Shown: positions 43,422 to 50,277 of the stretch, in pieces
How positions within the stretch are numbered: position 1 is the first letter of the stretch
Layout: each line of letters opens with the position of its first letter
Assembly (NCBI RefSeq): GCF_011605345.1
Contig: NZ_JAAOXM010000005.1
Coordinates: 248,001-312,000 of the forward strand
DNA from: Burkholderia sp. D-99
GTDB lineage: Bacteria > Pseudomonadota > Gammaproteobacteria > Burkholderiales > Burkholderiaceae
Direction of reading: 5' to 3'
Length of the DNA stretch: 64,000 nt
Position numbers and translations under genes: made by a program
The notes under the pieces: generated by a model
What the model saw: the letters and a program-made list of their open reading frames with translations, nothing else
Told to the model about the DNA's origin: nothing
Database searches by the model: none

Positions 43422-44444
43422 ATGGAAAATGCGGCAAAACAGGTGCTGGATACGCTGTTCGGGCGGTGGCGCAGCCGGATCCTGTATGCGGGCACGCGAC
43501 TCGGCGTGTTCGATGCGGTCACGACGGACGTGCCGGTATCGTCGGCCGCGCTCGCGGCGAAGCTCGATGTCGACGAGCCGCTGCTGTACCGGCTGCTGCG
43601 TGCGCTCGCGTCGCTCGGCCTGCTCGACGAGGACACGCACCGCGGCTTCCGGGCCACCGCGTCGGGCGCGCTGCTGCATGCGGACGCCCCGAGTACGTTG
43701 CGCGATTTCGTGCTGCTGCAGGAAGGCCCCGAGCACTACGCGATCTGGGCGCACCTGCCCGACATGGTGCGCGAGGGGCAGCAGAACGGCTTCGTCCGCG
43801 AGTTCGGCGCGATGGCGTTCGACTATGCGAAGGATCACGAACGTTACCGGAGCGATTTCAAGCGCGCGATGTCGAGCTTCTCGACCGTGCAGTCGGAGCA
43901 AGTGGTCGATGCGCTGCGCGACGTCGCGTTCGCGCCGGGCACGCACGCGTGCGACATCGGCGGCGGCCAGGGGCACATGCTGTGCAGCCTGCTCCGGCGG
44001 TTCGGCGCGCTGACCGGCGTCGTGTTCGACCTGCCGGAGGTGATCGACGGCGACGCGGACGGCTGGGCGCAACGGATGGGCGTGAGCGCGCGCTGCAGCA
44101 AGGCGGGCGGCAACATGTTCGACGCGGTGCCGGCGGCCGATGTCTACCTGCTGAAGCTGATCCTGCACGACTGGAACGACGACGAGTGTGTGGCGATCCT
44201 CAAGCGGGCGCGCGAAAGCGCCCGGGACGGCGCGCGCGTGTTCGTGATCGAACGGGTCGTGCCGGCGCCGGGCGTCGCGCATTTCTCGAAGCTCTACGAC
44301 ATCCACATGATGTGCTGGGGCAGCGGCCGCGAGCGCACGCGGGATGAATACGACGCGCTGCTCGCCGCCGCCGGCTGGCGACCTGCGGGGATCCGCTCCG
44401 CGCCGGACGGGCAGATCGACGTGATCGAGGCCGTCGCGGCGTAG
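43422..44444 (+). CDS. SAM-dependent O-methyltransferase (family 2, HIOMT/ASMT-like)
   Basis: A 340-residue small-molecule O-methyltransferase. An N-terminal winged-helix dimerisation domain (LAAKLDVDEPLLYRLLRALASLGLLDED) is followed by the SAM motif DIGGGQGH at 178-185, the DLPEV acidic loop, and the catalytic base His249 in LILHDWNDDEC. It typically methylates phenolic hydroxyls. AGGAG is six bases before ATG 43422; an upstream in-frame start at 43377 has no site. As the last gene of the aldolase/DHQ synthase II operon, it probably methylates the phenol of the aminohydroxybenzoate product or a further hydroxylated form. Confidence 0.88.
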   Translation: MENAAKQVLDTLFGRWRSRILYAGTRLGVFDAVTTDVPVSSAALAAKLDVDEPLLYRLLRALASLGLLDEDTHRGFRATASGALLHADAPSTLRDFVLLQEGPEHYAIWAHLPDMVREGQQNGFVREFGAMAFDYAKDHERYRSDFKRAMSSFSTVQSEQVVDALRDVAFAPGTHACDIGGGQGHMLCSLLRRFGALTGVVFDLPEVIDGDADGWAQRMGVSARCSKAGGNMFDAVPAADVYLLKLILHDWNDDECVAILKRARESARDGARVFVIERVVPAPGVAHFSKLYDIHMMCWGSGRERTRDEYDALLAAAGWRPAGIRSAPDGQIDVIEAVAA

Positions 44445-44457
44445 CGTACCGGGCGCG

Positions 44458-45165
44458 TCAGGCGGCGGGCGTCTCGCGGGTCTCGAGCCAGGTCATTTGC
44501 GGCTTGAGGATCGCGAGCGTCGCGCGCACTGCCTTGTTCTCGTCGCGCTGTTCGATCGCGTCGAGCACCGCCTGGTGCGCTCGCATGTCCGGCTCGGGAA
44601 TCTCGGCCTCGTCGAGTTCGACGAGGATGTCTTCCACGTTCGCGAGGATCGAGCCCGAGAAGTAGCGATACAGCGCTTCGAGCGCGTGATTGTGCGAGGC
44701 CGCGGCCACGGCGATGTGAAACGCGCGGTCGCGCTCGACGAACTTCTTCACGTCGCGCGCCGCTTCGCGCTCGCCGCGTGCCTTCAGCAGCTTGCGCAGC
44801 GTCGCGAGATCCTCGTCGGTGCGCCGGCGCGCCGCGTAGCGCGCGCATTCCGTTTCGAGCATGCACTGCAGTTCGAGGTGGTCACTGCGCGCGGCACGAT
44901 CGACGTTGCGCATCGTTTCGGCCGGATCGACGTTGCGGCGCACATAGGTGCCGTCGCCCTGGCGCACTTCGAGCACGCCGGAATACGCGAGTGTGCGAAC
45001 CGCCTCGCGCACCGTGTTGCGTCCGACCTCGAGCTGCTTCGCGAGATCGAGCTCGGTCGGAATGCGTTGACCGACGCGCCAGATGCCGGAAGTGATATTG
45101 GATTTCAGGATCTCGATCGCCGAATCGACGAGCGAGTGTCGTGTGGCCGGGGGCAGGCTTGACAT
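44458..45165 (-). CDS. FCD-domain GntR-family regulator
   Basis: A 235-residue FadR-subfamily regulator. The N-terminal winged helix (ILKSNITSGIWRVGQRIPTELDLAKQLEVGRNTVREAVRTLAYSGVLEVRQGDGTYV) is followed by an FCD ligand domain whose metal-binding histidine and acidic residues are suggested by DRAFHIAVAAASHNHAL and DMRAHQAVLDAI. It is convergent with the methyltransferase gene (13-base gap) and divergent from the receptor gene. GGATGAT-type sequence occurs upstream of it and in the 40118 palindrome, so it probably represses the biosynthetic genes and itself, with a carboxylate effector. Confidence 0.9.
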   Translation of the reverse strand: MSSLPPATRHSLVDSAIEILKSNITSGIWRVGQRIPTELDLAKQLEVGRNTVREAVRTLAYSGVLEVRQGDGTYVRRNVDPAETMRNVDRAARSDHLELQCMLETECARYAARRRTDEDLATLRKLLKARGEREAARDVKKFVERDRAFHIAVAAASHNHALEALYRYFSGSILANVEDILVELDEAEIPEPDMRAHQAVLDAIEQRDENKAVRATLAILKPQMTWLETRETPAA

Positions 45166-45203
45166 TACGTGTGTCGCTTGAAACTAGAGGGTGTCACTAT
45201 CCT

Positions 45204-45269
45204 ATCATCCGATCATTCATTTGGTCGTTCAGGATAACGATATTCAAACGTGACATTTTGTTAATGTCA
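45204..45269. promoter_or_regulatory. Operator-rich divergent region between the GntR and TonB-receptor genes
   Basis: Three elements lie close together. ATCAT-CCG-ATCAT at 45204-45216 is related to the 40118 site (GGATGAT on the minus strand). GATAACGATATTCAAAC at 45233-45249 resembles a Fur box. TGACATT-TTGTT-AATGTCA at 45251-45269 is a perfect 7-bp inverted repeat. The rest of 45166-45467 has no gene; the Fur-like site would suit iron control of the receptor gene. Confidence 0.45.
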
Positions 45270-45467
45270 GACGAATAAAACTGCGGCCGATCGATGCGTG
45301 CCGCACATTCGTCGATTGCGTCCACCGGCATTTACCCGCGACGCGTCGGCGTAAATGATTCCCATTCGCTGTTCAGTCGAGGTCGCCGTTGCATGAGCGG
45401 CCCGTCTCCCTACTCGCGGGCGCGGTGTATTCGCCGACGTCCGTTTCCGCTTTCCGGATAACCCGAC

Positions 45468-47717
45468 ATGAATCGATCACACACCGGCCGCCGTGCGCGG
45501 CCTGGATTTCCGTTGCCGCGCGCGGCGTTGCGGCGCGCGCCGGGCTGGGCGGCCGCACTGACCTGTGCGGCCGCGATGCCGATCGCCGCGGCGGCTGCGG
45601 CGCAGGATGCGCCCGAGGCGGGCGAGCCCGCGGATGCGCCGCTGCTCGCGCCGATCGTCGTCGACGGGCGGCGCGAGACGGGCGTCGGCCCCGTGCAAGG
45701 TATCGCGGCCGACGTGTCGCGCGCGGGCACCAAGACCGACACGGCGATCGTCGAGGTGCCGCAGGGCCTGTCGGTCGTCACGCGCGAGCAGATGGACCGG
45801 CAGGACGTGCACAGCGTCGGCGACAGCCTGCGCTACACGCCGGGCGCGTACGCGGACTCGCGCCCCGGCGGCGTGCTCGAGAGCGTGTTCCTGCGCGGCT
45901 TCGGCGGCTTCGCGGCGGCGGCGATCAATCCGCAGATGCTCGACGGCCTGCCGCTGCCGAAAGGCGTGAACTGGGCCGCGAGCGTCGTCGATCCGTGGAC
46001 GCTCGAACGTATCGACGTGTTGCGCGGCCCGGCGTCGGTGCTGTACGGGCAGGCGAGCCCCGGCGGCATCGTCGACATGGTCAGCAAGCGGCCGACGCGC
46101 GACGCGCAGCACCTGCTCGCCGTGCAGACCGGCAACCGCGATCGCGCGCAGCTGGCGTTCGATTTCAGCGGGCCCGTGACGCAGGACGGCACGTGGCGCT
46201 ACCGGATCGACGGCCTCGCGCGCCGCGCGGACGAGCAGATCGATTATTCGCGGCAGCAGCGGATCGTCGTCGCGCCGTCGCTGACGTGGCAGCCGAACGC
46301 CAATACGAGTTTCACGCTGCTGGGTTCGTTCCAGCGCGATCCGCACAACAACTTCGCGGGCTGGCTGCCGGCCCTCGGCACGCTGTGGCCGGACGCGGGC
46401 CGGCGGATTCCGACGCACTTCTTTCCGGGGCTGCCCGGTTTCGACACGTACGACCGCACGCAGGCGATGATCGGCTACGCGTTCGAGCATCGTTTCGATT
46501 CGACGTGGAAAGTCCGGCAGAACGTGCGCTATACGCATCTCGATGTCGACTTCGCGGGCGCGGCCGTCAACTTCGTCGCGCCCTACGTGGCGCCGGGCGT
46601 GCTGAACCGTTCGCTGTCGTGGTCGCGCGAGCACGTGAACCATCTCGCGCTCGACAACCAGGCGGAGATGCGCGTGATGACGGGGCCCGTCGAGCATACG
46701 GTGCTGGCCGGGCTGTCGTACGAGCATGCGGTGGCGAACCTCGTCGGGTCGGGCTTCGGTGCGGCGCCGCCGCTCGACACGCGTGCGCCCGATTACGGGC
46801 AGCCATTCACGGCGCCGCCGATTGCGCAGCAGACGCGCCAGACCCCCGACCGGATCGGCGTCTACCTGCAGGACCAGGTGCGCTGGGATCGCTGGGTCTT
46901 CACGCTCGGCGGGCGCGAGGAATGGTCGCGCACGACGACCGACGACCTGCTGCGATCCGCGAGCGTGCGGCAGAGCACGCGTGCGTTCACCGGGCGGGCG
47001 GGGGCGGTCTATCTGTTCGACAGCGGCTTCGCGCCATACCTGAGCTATTCGACGTCGTTCGAGCCGGCGCTCGGCACGCGCTTCGACGGCCAGCCGTTCA
47101 CGCCGACGAAGGCGAAGCAGTTCGAGTTCGGGCTGCGCTACCAGTCGCCGGACCGGTTGCAAAACGCGTCGATCGCCGCGTTCGACATTCGACAGCGCAA
47201 CGTGCTGACCGCCGATCCCGAGCATCCGTTCTTCAGCGTGCAGACGGGCGAGGTGCGCTCGCGCGGGATCGAGCTGGAAGGGCGTGCGCGCGTCTGGAAG
47301 CAACTGGACGTGATCGCCGCGTACACGTATCTCGACACGACGGTGCAGGCCGATACGGATCCGACCGTCGTCGGCAAGCGCGTGGCGGCAGTGCCGCGAC
47401 ATCTTGCGTCGCTGTGGCTGGACTATGCGGTCGAGCGGCCCGGGCTGCGCGGGCTGAGGGTGGGCGGCGGCGTGCGCTACGTCGGGCGCAGCGCGGGCGA
47501 CAACGTCAATACGTTCGATGTGCCGGCGGTCGTGCTCTTCGATCTCGGGCTGTCGTATGACCTGGGTGTCGAACGGCCCGCGTGGAAGGGGTGGCGCGTC
47601 GCGGCGCACGTGAACAACCTGTTCGACCGGACTTATGTCTCGTCGTGTTTTTCGGCGGGAGGGTGTTTCTACGGCACGCGGCTGACGGTGACGGGGGATG
47701 TCAGTTACCGGTGGTGA
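45468..47717 (+). CDS. TonB-dependent siderophore receptor
   Basis: A 749-residue outer-membrane receptor of the FhuA/FpvA-like siderophore class. Signal region to about residue 46 (ending AAAAAAQ), a TonB-box-like LAPIVVDG, a plug domain (VPQGLSVVTREQMDRQDVHSVGDSLRYTPG; ERIDVLRGPASVLYGQASPGGIVDMVSKRP) and a 22-strand barrel ending in the terminal aromatic SYRW, with NLFDRTYVSSCFSAGGCFYGTR near the end. It imports a ferric chelate using TonB energy. ATG 45468 is set by the signal sequence. It lies beside the aminohydroxybenzoate locus, so uptake of a metal complex of that product is possible but unproven. Confidence 0.92.
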   Translation: MNRSHTGRRARPGFPLPRAALRRAPGWAAALTCAAAMPIAAAAAAQDAPEAGEPADAPLLAPIVVDGRRETGVGPVQGIAADVSRAGTKTDTAIVEVPQGLSVVTREQMDRQDVHSVGDSLRYTPGAYADSRPGGVLESVFLRGFGGFAAAAINPQMLDGLPLPKGVNWAASVVDPWTLERIDVLRGPASVLYGQASPGGIVDMVSKRPTRDAQHLLAVQTGNRDRAQLAFDFSGPVTQDGTWRYRIDGLARRADEQIDYSRQQRIVVAPSLTWQPNANTSFTLLGSFQRDPHNNFAGWLPALGTLWPDAGRRIPTHFFPGLPGFDTYDRTQAMIGYAFEHRFDSTWKVRQNVRYTHLDVDFAGAAVNFVAPYVAPGVLNRSLSWSREHVNHLALDNQAEMRVMTGPVEHTVLAGLSYEHAVANLVGSGFGAAPPLDTRAPDYGQPFTAPPIAQQTRQTPDRIGVYLQDQVRWDRWVFTLGGREEWSRTTTDDLLRSASVRQSTRAFTGRAGAVYLFDSGFAPYLSYSTSFEPALGTRFDGQPFTPTKAKQFEFGLRYQSPDRLQNASIAAFDIRQRNVLTADPEHPFFSVQTGEVRSRGIELEGRARVWKQLDVIAAYTYLDTTVQADTDPTVVGKRVAAVPRHLASLWLDYAVERPGLRGLRVGGGVRYVGRSAGDNVNTFDVPAVVLFDLGLSYDLGVERPAWKGWRVAAHVNNLFDRTYVSSCFSAGGCFYGTRLTVTGDVSYRW

Positions 47718-47741
47718 GGGAGGGGGACGATCATGATGCCG

Positions 47742-47939
47742 GTGCAGTCGGTGCAGTCGGTGCAGTCGGTGCAGTCGGTGCAGTCGGTGCAGTCGGTGCG
47801 GCGTGTGCGGCCAGTGCGGCCAGTGCGGCGTGTGCGACCAGTGCGGCGTGTGCGACCAGTGCGGCGTGTGCGACCAGTGCGACCAGTGCGGCTAGTGCGG
47901 CCAGTGCGACCAGTGCGGCCTGTACGGCCTGTACGGCCA
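47742..47939. repeat. 9-bp tandem repeat (minisatellite), about 22 units
   Basis: Six perfect copies of GTGCAGTCG are followed by about 16 variants of GTGCGGCCA/GTGCGACCA/GTGCGGCGT and two GTACGGCC units. A unit of nine keeps every frame open, which explains the long low-complexity frames here. One plus-strand frame, from ATG 47733 with a strong AGGGAGGGGGA site, would encode (VQS)6 and VRP/VRR repeats, but I do not call it a gene. The array sits directly behind the receptor gene and 109 bases before the hydrolase gene. Confidence 0.9.
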
Positions 47940-48048
47940 GTGCGCATGCGCTGGCCCGGCCGCGATGCCGCCCGGATACACTGTCGCCTTCGCAGCACGC
48001 ATCGCCACAGCCTCGCCCGTCATCCCTGGATTCGTGGAGAGATCGCCC

Positions 48049-48963
48049 ATGAGCATCGTCGTTCGTCGAAACCGGATCGTTATCCAACTGTGCCGGGTGC
48101 TTATCCCGGGTGCGTTGATCGCTTCCGTCGCCGGTTGCGCGGCGACGGCAGTCGAAGACACTGCCATTGCCCCCGAACTGCATGAAACCGTCGTCAAGAT
48201 CCCGGTCGACGAAGGGGGGCGCACACGCGACATCGTCGCCACCACCTATATGCCGGACGGCCCTGGGCCCTTTCCGCTGATCGTGCTGAGCCATGGCAGC
48301 CCGCCCGATCCGCGCGCACGGCCGAAGGTGGGCCGCTACCGCGCGTTGCCGCAGATCCGGACGTTCGTGCAGCACGGTTTCGCGGTCATCGTTCCGATCC
48401 GCCGCGGGTACGGTGCGACGGGCGGTGTCGACGAAGAGGATGCGGGTTCGTGCCGGCATCCCGATTACCTCACTGCCGGCCAGCAGGCCGCCCGCGATGT
48501 GCTCGCGGCCGTGCGGTATGCGCAGACGTTGCCGCAGGTGGATCGAAGCCGCATCGTGCTGGTCGGGCAATCGGCGGGCGGCTTCGCGTCGCTGGCGGCG
48601 GCAAGCTACGCGCCGCCGGGCGTGGTCGCGGTGGTGAACTTCTCGGGCGGGCGCGGCGGGAATCCCACGACGCATCCCGGCATGCCGTGCGATCCGCAGC
48701 AGATGGCCGCCACGATCGGGCATTTCGCGGGCACGACGCGCGTGCCGGTGCTTTGGCATTACGTGCAGAACGACAAGTATTTCGCGCCGGAAGTCGTGGC
48801 GACGTGGTTTGCCGCGTTTCAGGCGGCCGGCGGGCACGGCGAAATGATCGTCGAGCCGCCGTTCGGCAAGAACGGCCACGGGATGTTCGCGGTCAAGGAG
48901 GCGATTCCGATCTGGCTGCCGCATTTCGAGCAGTTTGTCGGGCCGCTTGTTGCGATGAAGTAG
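48049..48963 (+). CDS. Lipoprotein alpha/beta hydrolase (dienelactone hydrolase-like)
   Basis: A 304-residue exported hydrolase. The lipobox SVAGC (Cys30) follows a hydrophobic leader, so it is probably membrane-anchored in the periplasm. The fold is seen in FPLIVLSHGSPPD, GFAVIVPIRRGYGATGG, the nucleophile elbow VGQSAGGFASL (Ser175) and the terminal catalytic His in NGHGMFAV. It may cleave an ester, for instance a ferric siderophore or xenobiotic, given the receptor gene upstream; that is inference from position. ATG 48049 has GGAGAG eight bases upstream. The 9-bp repeat array lies in its 5' region. Confidence 0.85.
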   Translation: MSIVVRRNRIVIQLCRVLIPGALIASVAGCAATAVEDTAIAPELHETVVKIPVDEGGRTRDIVATTYMPDGPGPFPLIVLSHGSPPDPRARPKVGRYRALPQIRTFVQHGFAVIVPIRRGYGATGGVDEEDAGSCRHPDYLTAGQQAARDVLAAVRYAQTLPQVDRSRIVLVGQSAGGFASLAAASYAPPGVVAVVNFSGGRGGNPTTHPGMPCDPQQMAATIGHFAGTTRVPVLWHYVQNDKYFAPEVVATWFAAFQAAGGHGEMIVEPPFGKNGHGMFAVKEAIPIWLPHFEQFVGPLVAMK

Positions 48964-49143
48964 GTGGGTTGGGTGAACAGATCGAATCGGGCCAAGGGTT
49001 TTTGAAATGGCCGTTGACGACCGTAAAGGGGGAGTCGTCCATCTCATGCATCGGACGAGACCGCTTCGATCCAGCATCCCGATGAGTGGGGGAGTAGTTT
49101 GGAATTCGAAATAATCTTGATGCGAACAGGCAGTCGTGAGGCT

Positions 49144-49184
49144 GCCGCGTCGCTTGCGCGAGGTTCTGGCGCAAGCAACGCGGC
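49144..49184 (-). terminator. Long hairpin just after the stop of the 49200 gene
   Basis: GCCGCGTCGCTTGCGC (49144-49159) pairs with GCGCAAGCAACGCGGC (49169-49184) with one mismatch and a nine-base loop. It lies 16 bases beyond the minus-strand stop. No T-run follows in either direction, so it is a weak terminator or an mRNA 3'-end stabiliser. Confidence 0.5.
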
Positions 49185-49199
49185 GGCCCCAATCGCGAA

Positions 49200-49487
49200 T
49201 CAATCGGTATAGATCACTTTGAGGGTGCCGCCGTGGCTGAGGTCTCCCAGATAGGCCACGACCTTCCGCTTCTGGCCAAGTGCCGTAAGCGCGTTCCCGA
49301 TCTGGATCAGCAAGGCCGTGTTCGAGGCGTCGACTTCGAACGAATTTCCGCCCTCGTTATTGAGCATGAAAGGAAAGCTGCTCGAGCTCTCCCAATAGCC
49401 CACCTGGATGGACTCGACCTCCACGCGTTTCCAATCGTTCGCAGTTTCCGCAAACCGGCGAATTTCGCCGAGTTTCACGTTCGACAT
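49200..49487 (-). CDS. Small orphan protein of unknown function
   Basis: A 95-residue soluble protein (starts MSNVKLGEIRRFAETANDWK) with alternating beta pattern: VEVESIQVGYWESSSSFPFMLNN, NSFEVDAS, KRKVVAYLGDLSHGGTLKVIYTD. It has no signal peptide and lower GC in places than its neighbours. AGGAG stands nine bases before ATG 49487. It is a single gene with no same-strand neighbour, flanked by two tandem-repeat arrays, and is followed by a long hairpin. I do not recognise a family; the small beta-rich fold could be a binding or subunit protein. Confidence 0.65.
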   Translation of the reverse strand: MSNVKLGEIRRFAETANDWKRVEVESIQVGYWESSSSFPFMLNNEGGNSFEVDASNTALLIQIGNALTALGQKRKVVAYLGDLSHGGTLKVIYTD

Positions 49488-49813
49488 AATCCTTCTCCTG
49501 ATGTGAGTTGATAAACCGAAAACCCGGGTGGTATGGCCGGAATCCGTCCTGCGCGATTTCGGCATCGACAACGTTCATCCCGATCTTCGTGACGGCTCGG
49601 GGCGAGTCATGCGCGAAGCGGCTTGCCCACGCATGAAAGTAGGCTGGGCGTGCTGAACGATCAATTACACTCGATTACGGTTGATCCGCTTTAGGAATCC
49701 TGGACCGATCCGAGCACGGTACGACCGTTACCGGGAACGCCGTATCCCGTTTCGCGGCGGAATCGTCCGACAGCGAACGGTACTCACCGCCCACGGCTTA
49801 CCGCTCACCGCCA

Positions 49814-49998
49814 GCCACCAGCCGCCAGCCACCAGCCACCAGCCACCAGCCACCAGCCACCAGCCACCAGCCACCAGCCACCAGCCACCAGCCACCAGCC
49901 GCCCACCGCCCACCGCCCACCGCCAGTCGCCAGTCGCCCGCCGCCCGCCGCCCGCCGCCCGCCGCCAGTCGCTCGCCACCAGTCGCTCGCCACCCGCC
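49814..49998. repeat. 7-bp tandem repeat (minisatellite), about 26 units
   Basis: Twelve units of GCCACCA (one GCCGCCA), then three GCCCACC, two GCCAGTC, four GCCCGCC and further variants. Because seven is not a multiple of three, the array cannot be a stable coding repeat. It lies in the 790-base stretch before the acyl-CoA dehydrogenase gene, which otherwise holds no gene; the promoter for 50278 is probably between 50100 and 50260. Confidence 0.9.
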
Positions 49999-50277
49999 AC
50001 CCGAATCCGAATCCGCCCACCGGATCACACCGGCCGCCCAGTCGCTTGCTCGCCGCTCCCGCCCAAACCCGACTCCAGCCAAACCCGCATCCAGCCGTCA
50101 GCTTCCGCCCCCGCCCCCACATCCCGTGGCCGGTTTTGTCACCAGGTGGGCCGAATATGACAATGGAAACCGGCTCGCCCGGCATTAGGATGGGTCACCT
50201 CGCCGCCCGGAGCTGGCCGGTTTTGCCGTATCGGCCCCGTAGCGCGCCTCATTCACCGCCTGATTGGAACATCGACC

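Noticed and set aside
45477..47609. 710-codon minus-strand frame antisense to the TonB receptor gene
   Set aside because: Codon-bias artefact; the plus-strand frame has a signal peptide, plug and barrel.
47733..48185. Repeat-protein gene (VQS/VRP) over the 9-bp array
   Set aside because: Has a good ribosome site, but any frame through a 9-bp repeat is open, and its 3' part overlaps the hydrolase gene. Kept only as a finding.
47742..49998. CRISPR array
   Set aside because: The repeats are contiguous 9-mers and 7-mers without spacers, and no cas genes are present.
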